Positions 1 to 11,549 of a stretch of DNA of 24,103 nt are shown here, piece by piece. The notes under the pieces were generated by a model. That model was not told the origin of the DNA. It saw only the letters and a program-made list of their open reading frames with translations, and did not search any database. Origin of the DNA: Paramacrobiotus richtersi (lineage: Eukaryota > Tardigrada > Eutardigrada > Parachela > Macrobiotidae). Within the stretch, counting starts at the first letter, position 1; each line of letters starts with the position of its first letter. The DNA lies in NCBI GenBank assembly GCA_034698045.1, contig JAQGAU010000769.1, positions 1-24,103 on the forward strand. Reading direction: 5' to 3'. The translations under genes and the position numbers were made by a program.

Positions 1-2955
1 TGGTTTCAACGATCAGGAATTTACCCCAGGCGTCTCGAAGGTACCCGGAAAAAATCTGCAAGAATACACAGTTGAAACATTTATTGGCGTCAAAATTTTT
101 GAATGCATATGTATTGTGTTCAGCGTAAACTTTACAAAACTTTTGCTAACATGCAAAGGACTGAAAGACAATAAACGTTTTCTCACTGTAGCACAAACAG
201 CTTTCCAAGGCTATAAGTACTCGAAATCTGACAATAAAAAGAACAACCTAACACTAACTTTTGGTACGTGGGAAACTGTTCTTTTCTTCTTGATAGACGA
301 AATGAAAAATATTGCGAACGACTGAACTTACCTGTAGCACAGCACCAACACCAACAGTAAGAACAGCTACTCCCGCATTGGTTACCGCCATCAAACAATC
401 CATAGCCGATTTGAAGCTTTCATTCGGAACGCTCCTCGCTATGCACGCTGGAATGAGAATCGACTGCATCGCAAATGCCGTTCCCATAAAGAAAGCGAGT
501 AAAGATAAGGACTTCAGCATGAACATGCAGGAGAATCCGATCAGCAGAAGTCCGGCCGTCACAGCGATCCACAAGTCCTTCCGATCCCAGTAATCCACCA
601 TAAACGCCCAGATTGGCAACAAGAAACCAGTGAAAAAGATCAATCCGACCACGGAACTGGCTTGAGACTCGGAAAAGCCTAAATCCTATAAAACAAATCT
701 CTATGTATATCAAGCACCGGTCGTTCCATTAAAATGAGGAAAAAGTAACGGAAATACCGTACTTCTGCTTCATCAATAAGTATATTATAGAGTGAAACTA
801 GCAATAAACACAAAATCATATAAAAATGATTAGTTACTGGATTTGAAACTTTTGAGATTAAACATATTGTATTCTTTTGGTATATAAGTTTAAAAAACTT
901 CACTGCGAACAGTGTTCATACGTACAGATACACTACGTATAACTGAAGACAGCTTTAGGCCGGAAAAACTGTAACTGTAACTTTCGCGCTTTACCTGAAT
1001 CATTTGTGGTGCATTGGCAATGAAAATCTGTATACATCCCACAAAGAAAATGGAAAATCCAACCAGCCACCAGTACGATGCCGGCGCATTCTGTCGACTA
1101 AGCGCCCTGCGCCAGTTAACCGAATCCTGAAAGATCTCGCTTTGCACGAGTGCTGCCACTTGATCCCGTTTCTCAGAGCGTCGCAACGCGACGCAGAGGA
1201 TGATGGCCGGAACGAAGGAAACACAGGCAATGGCCACATCAACCCACAGTGTTCCTGTTAGTCCGAGGTGACTGCCCAGAGAACCGGTGATCCAAAAGGT
1301 CAAGGCTCCTCCCATGTCGTAGAATAGGACCAGTCCGGTGATGTATAGCGAGTCTTCGTAGTGGACTGAAGTTTTGGATAGGATCCGTAGCGCGGCGCTG
1401 AAGTTTAGTCCACGTGTGATGCCTGTAGCAGAAAGGCTGCCATATAACGTCAGTCCCTTTGATGGTTTCTTACTTGCTTACGATTATGCTGATTCATGCA
1501 GCAGATTATTGGCAATAAAATTGTTAGTAAATGTGAGTAGATGTGAATTCGTTCACACTTTTAATAACGGAAGTTAAAGGCAAACTAAGCGTAGACCATA
1601 TTACCAACAGAATATGTGCATGTTACATAATTTGTACAGTATCTGCAAAAACCTTGCATGTTGCTGTTTGGACAAAATATTATAAAACATTTTAAATAAA
1701 AATTGTTGGTGAATTATTACAAAAAAATGTGCAACTAACGGAGATCGTTCATCTTCGTTGTTGTTGCAGAGTGCTCAAAAACTCCACTTGTGTATAATAG
1801 TATGTCGATTTAAAGTATGTAAAACAGATATATCGGTCCTCCCAACCTTGAACAGCCCGGGCGACAAGCATCGTTGTTAAGGCTTTGGAAATGGAAAGTT
1901 GACTGCCGATTGCCATAACGACCCTAAGGCAATAGCGCAAATGAATAATCATGACTAAGACCTGTTCTGCACAAATAAAGAACAGCAATCTTCTTTTCGC
2001 CAAAAGCTTTCATTGTTTAAAAAGCAAAGCCTTGATTAGCGTAATTTACGGCAAAATGTACATATACTACTTACTTGTTAATGCATAACTACTAAATGCA
2101 TAAAAAACTACCGTCTCTACCAAATTTTTAGACCACGGTCAGCCATAACAGCAAAACGACTACTACAAAAACTAACAGTTTTTCTTTGCAGCAATAACAA
2201 GTTTATTTTTGTATCGTTTTCTATACATTTTAAACCTAGTCAGCGAAAGAAATGTTTCCTAATTTCGCGAAAAGAGTATTTTGCGTGGTGACTTACATGG
2301 CAAGAAACGAACAGGTATACGTCACCACACACACCGTCGCCGTGCCAAACCGCCGCAAGACCCACTGATAAAACGGCGCCGTCACCGCGGTGGCCAGCGC
2401 CGACACAGCATACAGTGCATTATACCGCAACGGTCCGAAATGTAAACAGGGATCGTTATCCGCATCCTCAATCTCCTTGTCCATCGCCGTCAAATCCGAC
2501 TCTTTAACCGCCACAAACTCGTTCACCTCTTCATCCTCCCTCCCCGGGGTAGTTGACCAGTGTTGTTTGACAAATTCCGGAATCGTCGGCCGATGCTTAA
2601 ATGTCATGTCGCTATCGGGCTCCTCGGTCGAGGACGGGATTTCCGGCTCGTGAGCATTTTCTGGAACTTGTTTCTGTCGGCCGATTTTGTTCTTTCGTAT
2701 TTTCCCTTTGGACTCCTCTGTCGTGGACGGGGTTTCCGGTTCGGGATGCAGTGTGATTGGTTCATTTTCAGGGACTTGTTGCAAGCGGCCGAGTTTGTCT
2801 TTACGTAACTTCCCTTCCTGGATGAGTTTGTAGACGGACTGACACGAGGTGGAGTTGCGGAATTGGCCGGATAAAGCGGCAGGGACTTGGTAGAGGTATT
2901 CGTCCATTAGAGCGCCGAGGCAGACGGCCACAATGACGGTCCATTTTAAACCCAT
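1..2955 (-). CDS. MFSD1-like major facilitator transporter, copy B (3' end off the window)
   Basis: Model: complement(join(<1..55, 332..685, 995..1422, 1847..1923, 2297..2955)). Every junction is GT-AG and the phases agree (2, 1, 0, 0). MFSD1 proteins are 12-TM lysosomal solute carriers (dipeptide export in mammals). This product aligns along its length with the neighbouring copy A: TM1 at residues 5-23, TM2-3 at about 178-220, then the TM4 to TM11 segments. The small 77-base exon is supported because it supplies the ARAVQG segment matching GRVVHG of copy A. Loop 1 between TM1 and TM2 is about 150 residues, against about 30 in copy A; it is acidic and holds a duplicated segment. The motif-A Asp after TM2 is missing (VLRRFG, against VDHYG in copy A). 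An in-frame TAA lies upstream of the ATG. N34-S-T is a glycosylation site in the same loop. The last exon seen reads IFSGYLRDAWGKFLIVET and runs off the edge. Family assignment is by recognition; substrate is unknown. Confidence 0.8.
2617..2814 (-). repeat. In-frame duplication inside loop 1 of MFSD1-like copy B
   Basis: Residues 48-82 (bases 2,710-2,814) and 84-113 (bases 2,617-2,706) are two diverged copies of one unit. Each begins with a basic part (GKLRKDKLGRLQQVPEN, then GKIRKNKIGRQKQVPEN) followed by an acidic Pro/Glu/Thr part ending STTEES or SSTEEP. The similarity is also visible at DNA level. Placement between TM1 and TM2 predicts a luminal location if the protein is lysosomal. No function is known to me. 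Confidence 0.85.
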
Positions 2956-3646
2956 TTTTGGATGATTTTCTGTGAATACTTACTGGGAATACCCCAATGT
3001 TAAAGTTAGCAACTCGATAAAATCCGATACCGGTGATTTTAAAAACACCACGATAGAGTTATTATACACATAGTAATGGATTAGTTGAATAATTTTAAAT
3101 TTATTCCGAATGTTTCGGGATAGGAACAAAGACGATCTACTGGAAAAACCATGATGTAATGCACATGAAAACCTGGCGCATCGCCGAGAACGGCGTAACA
3201 GTGTTTACCGAAAACCCTAGAAAGATGTGCTTTGTGAAAAACGCTGTCTGAGAGCGAGCGTTGTGTACAGCTCGCGGCGCACAAGCACGCAGTATTCAGT
3301 AAGAATTCCTTGAGGCGATCTTTTGGACTGATTGCTTTCCACTGTATTACGGTAATAAATAACCGATGATTCAGTAACGGAAAAAGCGCAAAATTTAATC
3401 GTTAAATGAGAATTTAAATGCGCTATCGTGCGCGAACTCAACAGAAGAACTTGCAATTTCATATTAATTTTGTTAGCAATAACAACCGCCCATATGTATA
3501 ATGAAACGACGACAAGAATTCCAAACGAATGTTCATGTAACTTCAACAGGCAGCTAAATGCACCCTTGTTAGCAACATTCTGGGTTACAATATTTAAACA
3601 TCAACAAAACCAAACAAAAATAAATAAAAATATAAACTGCAAGAGC
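2956..3646. other. Intergenic spacer between the two MFSD1-like genes
   Basis: About 690 bases between the ATG of copy B and the TAG of copy A. It should hold the 3' UTR of copy A and the promoter of copy B. TTTATT at 3,100-3,105 reads AATAAA on the minus strand and is a possible poly(A) signal for copy A, but it lies 540 bases past the stop. A 109-codon minus ORF at 3,217-3,546 has no recognisable features and I do not call it a gene. Confidence 0.5.
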
Positions 3647-5347
3647 CTAAAAGTCGCTGTTGATAGTCGGCCGCTGAGTTGGCGGCAAAGATCCCCACCG
3701 CGTAGACGGCCGCTTCGACTCGGACCCCACACTATCATCAAGGTCATACACCTCCACCGTCTCCTTGACCACAGTCCCATGCCCCTTCTCACCAAAATCC
3801 ACCCGAATCGGCGTCACCTCCTCGATAAACGCCGCCCTCCTCCTGCTCTTCTGGGACGGGGTCAGACTCCGCCCACTCTTCAAATTCAAACAGTTAATCA
3901 CCGCGGCGAACAACAGCGCTAGGATTGCCATCCCGGCTAAGAACAACGCAAACCGCAACCATCGCCGGTCATCCCCGACGGGCAGCATGTCCAGGATGGC
4001 TCCCGCGCCCAGGGTCAGGAGCCCGGTGCTGGCGTACTGGACGAAAGTCAGGACGCCGTTGGCGATGCCGATGGAACGTTGGGGAACGATTAAGGGGAGG
4101 CAGCTGTAAAGGGTGGTGGGGAAGATGGCGTAGGAAAGGCCCATGAAGAGGGGTAGGACGAAGGGAGGACAGGCAGGCGCCAGGAAGAGTGCTAAGCCGA
4201 TGATCAGGAAGATGCTGCTGATGGTGATCCACCAGTCGCGGTGGCCGAACTTGTCCATGAAGATGGCCAGGATGGGGGTGATGAGGCAAATGTCGTAGAT
4301 AAGGTCGACGATCAGGCTGGAGACGGATTCAGTGCGGCCGTACAATTCCTGTGCGAATTTCACGATTTAACGAATGTGATGAAGAATCAATAACGAGAAA
4401 CTGGAGTATAGGTTGCCCTTACTTACCCCAATGAGCGCCACCCCGTTGGCGGTAAACGTCGACACGCACCCATACAGCCAGAACGCCACTATCACCAGAC
4501 ACCAAAACAGTCCATTCAGATTCCGAAACGACCGCCCCGCCCCACTTCTCGACCGTGGAATCCCGCTATCCCGCACCCTTTCCTCCCGGTTTATCAATCC
4601 CACAATGGAGATGCACGCAAACAACGTCACCCCGAACCCGATCCACAGACAATTGGATAGCCCGATGCTGGTCACCGCCATGCCGAGAATGGCGTAGGCG
4701 GCCGCACTCCCGAGGCGGGCGCAGAGAATGTGCAGGCCAAACGAGAGCGCCAGCTCGTCGTACTGGAACCAGGCGGCTTTCATTTGGTGGCAGACGGTCA
4801 CAACGGTCCCCGCGCCGATACCATGGACCACGCGACCGGTCAGGAGAAGAGCGAAGGCCACGGTGGTGGAAGTGGCGTAACTGCCCCCGGCGAACATGAG
4901 GCTGTGAAAGTGAAAGGTTGCATTAAGCAGCTGCAGAAAGTGTTCGTAAAATTTATGTTTTCTTCCTTTTAAAAATTGTATTTAGATACGATTGTGTTCA
5001 ACGTATTAAATCAATTTTAAACTTGCTTGCGATACATTTTACAAGATCACTTACGAGCCAGCAAAGATAAGCACAAAGGAAATCCAGAGCGGTGTAACCG
5101 GTCCATAATGGTCGACGCACAAGCCCGCTACAATCGCCGACACTGCACTTGCCCACGAAATGGCTGCAAAAAAGGAGTTGAACTGCACCATATCCAGGTC
5201 CAAGCATGTCTGATCCGTGCCATTGATACAATATATCGACTGTCCCGTAAGCCGCTGCACCAAGGGCGACGGTTCATCGTAGAAGAAATCCACACAAAAA
5301 CCGATCACGCAGCAGTAGAACAGGATAAACCACCGCTCTTTTCCCAT
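3647..5347 (-). CDS. MFSD1-like major facilitator transporter, copy A (complete)
   Basis: Model: complement(join(3647..4348, 4427..4901, 5055..5347)), 489 residues. Introns are 78 and 153 bases with GTAAGT donors and phases 0 and 2. The predicted role is a lysosomal 12-TM solute carrier of the MFSD1 family, which exports dipeptides in mammals with a glycoprotein partner (GLMP). TM1 is at residues 6-23, TM2 about 56-76 and TM3 about 83-103; the second six-helix half starts after the long cytoplasmic loop. Motif-A-like sites are present after TM2 (VDHYG) and TM8 (MDKFG, Asp288). N42-G-T in the first loop is a glycosylation site. The C-terminal tail of about 65 residues is hydrophilic and acidic. 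An in-frame TAG at 5,366-5,368 supports the ATG at 5,345-5,347, unless a 5' exon is spliced in. The N terminus is very short, so the N-terminal dileucine sorting signal known in mammalian MFSD1 is absent from this model. Length is close to the usual 460-470. Confidence 0.87.
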
Positions 5348-7018
5348 CCTCTCAGCTTGTAATCTCTACAGATTTATGACATTGCTTCTGATGGATCAGA
5401 TTGTTAGGCATCACAGAGGCTATTATCAAACTAGACAGATAAATCGTCCATAACAGTGGATGGCGCATGCCGTTCTGGTGGCGCACAGCTTTTCGTTACT
5501 TTTTCTGATGTTTTCTTGAAGCCCGAGGCGTTGTACGAAGAATACAATGGTTCCATGCGTTTCCGAATCAACTGCAGCGTACACCACTCGTATGCCGGTA
5601 CTGTGTGACTCGTACTGTTTTTTCTCTCACAGTGCTTCTTCAGTTAAAAGCCCAAGGCATCCATTTTCCCGCACACCAAGAACGGTAACCCAGCTTAAGC
5701 TGACTTTTGACGGAAAAATGGTAGCATTAATTTAGACAAAAATTTGATAACGATTCCATGCACACCTGTGGCTTGTCCGTGATTTTTTGTGTTTGGCTGC
5801 CGATCTATCTTTATGCAGCTTTATCAAAATGCCGTACCAAAGCGCAGGGCATAAACAAAGACGAAGATTTGACGATTTTGAAAGGTCGTCGTTTTAAGAT
5901 TTTTGCTTTTGGCAGGTGTAATGCCTGTAACAAAAGTAGCTGGTAAGATTGTTAAGATAGCTCGCAAATGCAATCGAATCAAGTAGCTGGTAAAACTGGC
6001 AAAAAAATGTTTTCTTTTGGGGCCTTTTATGCATTTTTGCTTGGGCCGGAATCTTTTTGGGTGCTGGCGGAAGGGGCATCGTAGATTTTCACCATCTCCA
6101 ATCTTGTTTTCAGCCGGAAATCGAGCTGCCACTGCGTGAACCACATAATATTGTTTGGCTCTGTTCAGCCTAACGTATTCTACCGATTAGGCCACCTTCA
6201 TATTATCCCGTATTTTTTTACTATTATCTGATAGTGTCCCATAATATTGTCTCATATCATTTCGTACTTATTCTTTGCGTGTTTCCTTACATAATTTTGT
6301 ATGTTACTTGAAATCTAAGGCAAAGTAAAACCTTACGAATTCCTTCGTTTCACACAATTCTGCTGAATTGTATTACGCAATAGTTTTTAATCCGGCAGAA
6401 ATATGCGTTCTGAGGTTTCTCTCCGTATTCCGCCACTGATACATAAGGTATCCGAAAATGTACTATATGTGTACACAATGTTTAATATTTGAACATGTCC
6501 GAACAGATATTCATGTCTCCGCGATTCCATACGATCATCATGTAGCATGGGTCAACAGCTTCGGTTACAACTTACAAGTGTCTAGAATTTCCGGTATCAA
6601 CGGACTCCACATCAGAACGCAACTGCGAAACAGAATCTGTTACGCAAACTGTAATTCCATGCTGCGTGCGAACAAAACCAAATACTAAATGACTATACAT
6701 TACAAGGTGTTTGCTTACGTTAGGTCCAAGCATCAGTATTTACCAGGTTAAGTTTCTTAATTGTGTGCCTTACCGTGATCGGTTGCCCAAAACGCATGAC
6801 TCGATAACTGTAGCTGAGATTTCTGTTAACTGCACCGGGCAGAGACTTCGTTAGTGCTGCAGATATACCCACTGTTGTCCAACTTGTTCGCTTCATCCAA
6901 TGTTGTAAGCTTAAAACTGTCCTTCAGTCAGAGCGTGCTGTCTTCGTGGCGACAGTGTTACTGGCGAAGGAGCGAGACCTGATTTTGGAACTGCTTTTGT
7001 GTCCAAAAAAAGGCGGAA
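5348..7018. other. Intergenic region between the transporter pair and the Cys-rich gene
   Basis: Divergent spacer of about 1.67 kb, containing the promoters of copy A (minus) and of the Cys-rich gene (plus). No convincing coding exon: the 106-codon minus ORF at 5,824-6,144 is basic and unrecognised. The block at about 6,550-6,640 (around TTCCGGTATCA) recurs at about 11,730-11,810. In both places it precedes a copy of the Cys-rich gene, so it belongs to the duplicated unit. A tRNA-like A box lies at 6,183-6,194 on the minus strand. Confidence 0.55.
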
Positions 7019-7952
7019 ATGCGCCTATTGATTAAGCTGATTTCGGTCGGAACATTGCTGGCAGGGTGCCACCTGGTGACCCAAGTCCACACGCAGTTAC
7101 CACTACCTTGTGATTGCCCGCCAAAAGTCCGCGAGTGCAGTGCTGACATTGCATATGCTTATCAGGCAAAGTGTTGGGCAACCTACAGCTTCACGCTTCC
7201 ATCTGGGCAGTTTGTCGACATGTCGGAGAAATTCTGCGACTGCAGTACCGACCGTATAATGTCTTGTGCTGTCGGTAAGATCTAAATCTTTATTCTCCAT
7301 TTTTGTCATCATGCTGTGCCATGATTAGATAATTCTTGCGTTATTACTGTATCACCTGCAGATGTTGGCTATGACGGCCCCTATCGTGCATGTAATGCCG
7401 ATGGAACATTTGGATGCACTGGCAACGCTTGGGGTGTAAACAATCGAGGGCTACCAGTAGGAATGCCAAATTCCTTCGTCCCGGGGGACCTTAATTTCCC
7501 TGGCAACCCTTTTCCCAACTGCACCCAGGGGGCGTACTGCCAACCCGCGTGCATTCGCTACTCGAAAAAGCTCAAGCGATTTCAGAACGTGGGGCGATGC
7601 AGCTGTCCTCTAGCGCGAAGCCAGCAAATGGATTCGTCCTGTAAGAATGTAAGTTATGATTGTCTACACCATGGAGTGTTCTATCCTATCAGCGACATGC
7701 GTTACTACATGATTTTTTACATTGTTCATTTTTACAGTATCTGCGGGGAATAACTACGTGCCCCGGTGCAATGCTGATGGTTCCTGGCGAAGACTACAAA
7801 GCGGTTATGGCGGCAAATGGTGTGTTGATTCCGGTGGCAATCCGACAGGAGATATGTCATTTGATTTGTTGTACCCACCGACGTGTTACGCAAACCCTTA
7901 TGCAAGTAAAGCCGTGCATACCGCACGCAGAAGGCTTGTTGATAAACACTAA
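7019..7952 (+). CDS. Secreted Cys-rich protein with two degenerate thyroglobulin type-1-like modules
   Basis: Model: join(7019..7274, 7362..7640, 7738..7952), 249 residues; introns of 87 and 97 bases, both phase 1. Residues 1 to about 26 form a signal peptide (basic start, then ISVGTLLAG). The mature part has 17 cysteines. The first segment (CDCPP, six residues, C-SADIAYA) faintly recalls the start of TIMP/NTR domains. Two modules follow that look like thyroglobulin type-1 repeats: GPYRACNADGTFGC with WGVNNRG, and YVPRCNADGSW with KWCVDSGGNPTG. Both have lost part of the standard Cys set (CWCV reads AWGV and KWCV), so the fold may differ. NCTQ is a glycosylation site, and the C terminus is basic. 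The exon 2 donor at 7,641 (GTAAGA) is chosen over 7,649 (GTAAGT) because only it keeps the YVPRC frame. The gene is convergent with kinase K1, and a broken paralogue lies at 12,107. Extracellular inhibitor or matrix roles are possible but unproven. Confidence 0.8.
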
Positions 7953-8632
7953 ACCACAGAGCATGCTTTAATTTATAAGCTTCTCTCAAAACATATGATT
8001 GCCATAAACTGAGGGCATGCGGTAGTGAAGCGGGTACTTGTCGGTGACGCGCAGATGAACTTTGTGAATAACCGTTTGTTACAGTCGTGTACAGAAGTGC
8101 TAAAACTCACCAGAAATGTTTGTTAGACGATATTTATACCAAGTGAAAACTTCACCTGTGAAAATTCCCAGATGCATATTACTGTTTGCAAAATCGTATT
8201 AAAGTTACCAAATCGAGCAGAAAATGGCTCATTAAATAATCCAAGCCACTGTAACGAAACATGCCGGTAAAGTTCGATGCAGCATCCAGACGTCTTTGCA
8301 ACTGAATAGCTTCCCATATATCGTGAATACAAGAAAATCCACTCTGAATTTTAATATCATTATGGTACAGAGTTACAGAGTCGTTGCTTTACAGTAGTTA
8401 CTCATTGCTGTGAATTCGTAAGTGAAATTTCAATGGCTGATCCACATGTTGAGTAATCTCAAACATTTGTCCACTCCGGGTGAGGCGGTAGCCCGGGGGA
8501 TGTATTCGTTTATGCACACTAAGATTAAAGAATCCCGAATCGTTGTATCAGTTCGGAACACGTGCGACTGGCTGACAGTTGTGGAACAGCAGGTCATACA
8601 AAAAATGAGTCTTAGCAGTCAGTGTACAGGCA
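7953..8632. other. Convergent 3' flank between the Cys-rich gene and kinase K1
   Basis: No gene seen. The part from about 8,200 to 8,632 is the 3' flank of K1 and is homologous to the 3' flank of K3 (about 15,617-15,906). For example CAAATCGAGC followed by GAAAATGGCTC appears in both, as does GGCTGACAGTTGTGGAA. The K4 3' flank (about 21,660-21,839) shares a shorter stretch around CATTCGTCCACT. This shows that the duplications extended past the coding regions. Confidence 0.7.
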
Positions 8633-11103
8633 TCACTGATGTTCACGAGCTGGAGGAGTGCCAACAAATATGACAACCAGAAGTAGCAGACAGTATGCCA
8701 GTCCAGCCAACACCAACATCATCACATAAAACTTGGCGTTGTTAAAGCCTGTTATTGTCAAGGCTTTCTTAACCGTTTCTACCAGTTGGTGTTTTCCGCA
8801 GGCACAACTTTGCCGTCGTTCCGCTTCGCTTCTTTCCAGAACCTCGGCTTTAGCCCGAAACTTCTCAAGTAACTCATCCGGTGACATTCGGTCTTCGCTG
8901 TTCACCTGTAAGCAGTTTCTAATACTGGTCGCAAGAAACTCCGGCAGCATATCTTCTACCAGCGGCAAGTAACCTTCGTTAATCTTGCTACAGAAATGGA
9001 AGTAATTTGTATTGCTCTGAACGGCGAATCGTTCCCCGGTTGTAGGCTGGTGCAGATATTGTGCGTCAATCCCAGCATGGCAACACGCGAGTTCCAGAAT
9101 GATACATCCCAAACTCCACATGTCCGTCTTGCGTCCGATAGCAACCTGCATCTCAACGGTAAATTTTTTGACCATCTCAGGGGACATGTAGCGGACCGTA
9201 CCGCATGGCTCTTTGATGTCCTTGGTGGTGGTGACACTGCGGTGCATTTGTACGAGATCATCCAAGTCGCCGATCAGTAGGGTGTGGTGACCGGATTGTG
9301 ACCGCTTGACCAGCACGTTTTTTGGTTTGAGGTCACCGTGAATGATTTCACGCTGATGGAGAAACTGGAGGCCGTCGGCAATCTGGATCGAGTAGCACAG
9401 AACGGTGGATTGGTCGCCCAGTAAGGAGCGGTTAGCCCTTTCTTGCTGCATTAGCTTGGATAAGTCGTGTCCTGGAAAGATGTACCGGTATGAAATCGTG
9501 TGTCTGAACTAACATGTACACATTTTTCAAAGTGTGATTCGCATAAATACGCCACATACACCAATAAAATTATGCGAATAACCCACTGAAAAATGTTTAC
9601 TTGTAAGGATTTCATATAATCAAGCTGATCCAAAAACCCTGGGTATTCCAGGAAGTTTGTAACAATACAGAATTTAAGGATTAACTGTATAAACCTGAAA
9701 CAGGTTATGTGTGCACCAACATGCCGATCGGTCACAATAAACATACGCCATATCGGTCTATCGTGTCTATCGGTCATAAGACTCATAACAAATAGGCTTT
9801 TGTTTCTTGTTTGTCAGATGCAGTGAGATTCGCTTTTGTGACACAGCACTACCTGCGCTAAGCGGGCAAAGGCCAAGGCTGTATGCGGCTGTAACATGCG
9901 GCCGTGTACGCATACGAGTACATAAGAGTACATCCGCCGATGTTTTGCGACTCGTAGCCCACGCCACAATAGCTAGTTTCACCATAATTGTTTGTCTGAT
10001 TATGTTGATTATTCCAATTTTGATTATTTTGTCTTGTGACGCCAGCGACGCACTGAGTGGCCACAGCCAAATAATCAGAATAATCAGCCACGCCCAACAA
10101 TCAAAACAATCCATACTACCTCCCGAGTTAGTATTTGATTACGATCAGAACTGACTTGTACGCTAGGAAAACACAAAACTCACAGTTTTTCACCAGTTCC
10201 ACATTTTTTTAAGTACCTCTTTTTGAACAAATAACCTAATCTGTTTCAAAATAATCTTATGGTGAAGCTGGCTACTATAATAATACAATCACCCGTAATC
10301 GTAACGAATCCGGCTGCTAAATAAAGCACCATGGGCCCGTTACGCGCGTAACCTTACGCAGACTACGCTAGCGCACTGCGGCCGACCTTGATGCTGAAAA
10401 CCGGTTTGGGAAGCTCATTTTTTATCAACCAAACGTTTTACCTCTTGTTTACTGTTTGTCAGTAGTCAGACAGTGACTCCGACCCTGACCCTGAACTGCC
10501 TGCCTTGTGATCATATTAAGTAGCTGGAGACCGCGCACGGATGTCGAAAGCACACTGATTTACACATCTTATTGTCGGTCTAATTATTTAATGTCTAGGC
10601 AATAGAATAAAGTCTGCTGTACGCTGGTTAATAACAAAATCAAGTGTTGTAACGAGATGAGAGTAGCGTTCGGCTGAAACTTATACCACGCGACATTACG
10701 GCAATATGTGGCATTATGTGGTCGGAATACTTGGGTACACATTTTATACAAATTAGGAAGCGCACCTACCGTTGCAGTAATCCATGAGAAATCTGACCGA
10801 CGCCGCGCCCAATGATGTGGTAATGGCTACCTGATGGTATGCAACCAGATGGGTGTGTTTAAGTTGAAGTACCTTCATCCATCGCTCTCGCAGCGCTTGC
10901 CAACTGTCAGGAGATTCCAACACTTCCTTGGGCAAGCGGACCATCTTCACTGCCGCAACATGTTCTCCAGCACAGTTTCCCGGAATCGTTATTTTTGCCT
11001 TGTAAACCATACCGAAAGCACCTTGCGCAAAGTAGTCACTGTCTTGGTAGTGGTATTGACAGCTGCAACCAGATGTCTCCGTAACAGTGCATTCCAGCTC
11101 CAT
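8633..11103 (-). CDS. K1: protein kinase with C-terminal membrane anchor, predicted active
   Basis: Model: complement(join(8633..9471, 10770..11103)), 390 residues, one phase-1 intron of 1,298 bases. The kinase domain runs from about residue 24 to 320. It has a Gly-rich loop GAFGMV (28-33), VAAVK (Lys53), a catalytic loop HGDLKPKN (Asp158, Asn163), a DFG-equivalent GDLDD (Asp180), a TVRYMSPE activation segment (P-E at 209-210) and DMWSLG (Asp228). Key residues for ATP, Mg and catalysis are present, but HRD is HGD, DFG is DLD, and the usual alpha-C Glu position appears to be Arg. A CACGK motif (Cys334, Cys336) precedes a hydrophobic helix at about 359-382, leaving only eight residues after it. 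There is no signal peptide. That is the layout of a tail-anchored protein with the kinase in the cytosol. The subfamily is not recognised; Ser/Thr-type or dual specificity is likely. Substrate unknown. Confidence 0.85.
10290..10560 (-). repeat. Conserved intron block of the kinase family, K1 copy
   Basis: This part of the K1 intron is clearly similar to blocks in the introns of K3 (two copies) and K4. Shared landmarks on the plus strand are GCGCACTGCGGCCG, AAAACCGG, CCTCTTGTTTACTGTTTGTC and GAACTGCCTGC. Read on the gene strand, AACAAGAG is followed by GTAAAA (GT at 10,441-10,440), which looks like a splice donor. The rest of the 9,472-10,769 intron shows nothing I can name; the overlapping ORFs of about 115 codons at 9,767-10,154 look spurious. 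Edges are approximate. Confidence 0.65.
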
Positions 11104-11500
11104 TATATGACGGAGAAACGGAGGAACGGAATGTCTAGATAATTATGCTAATTCGGCAATATTTCGTAATCTTGCGTCTTGCGGTTGAAAGTATATATGA
11201 AAAGTCTCAAGAGAAGTCCGCTAGAAGCATGTAGCACCGATAAAATATGGTATACGCCGTGGCGAACAAATAGGGCGATGACGAGCCGATATTTTGCCGG
11301 CATGTTTATTGTTCAGCGGACAATCTATCCGCGGCAACGGTGCTGGCGTTTATGAAATGAGATCATGGAAAATCTGCATTGCTGCTTTTACGTAAAGACA
11401 ACTTAATTTTTCTGATGTCACACAAACTGCTGACTACAAGTAGAACAACAAACCAAGCGCTTCGAATGAAACGTATTACACTGAGATGAACACCTACCAG
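11104..11500 (-). promoter_or_regulatory. K1 5' flank, homologous to the K3 5' flank
   Basis: The sequence upstream of the K1 ATG matches that upstream of the K3 ATG: GACGGAGAA, ATGTCTAGATAAT (11,131-11,143 here; 18,771-18,783 at K3) and CGTAATCTTGCGTC occur in the same order. The TCTAGA-centred element lies 28 bases from the ATG in K1 and 18 in K3. This is probably the shared 5' UTR and core promoter. No TATA box is evident. Confidence 0.5.
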
Positions 11501-11549
11501 CCGCAATCAGGCTGCCAATGTGGTTTTTACCAGTAAACAGCTCGTAAAC

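Noticed and set aside
3428..3922. 164-codon plus-strand ORF
   Set aside because: Its 3' half is antisense to the last exon of MFSD1-like copy A and the rest is spacer; composition is low-complexity Pro/Arg.
5824..6144. 106-codon basic minus ORF
   Set aside because: No domain, no upstream exon and a probable repeat-derived context; composition is compatible with chance.
7641..7654. Alternative donor GTAAGT at 7,649 for exon 2 of the Cys-rich gene
   Set aside because: It would shift exon 3 out of the frame that carries YVPRC and KWCVDSGG; the donor at 7,641 preserves it.
9767..10154. Overlapping ORFs of about 115 codons on both strands
   Set aside because: They lie inside the K1 intron, are not found in the corresponding introns of K3 and K4, and have no recognisable domain.
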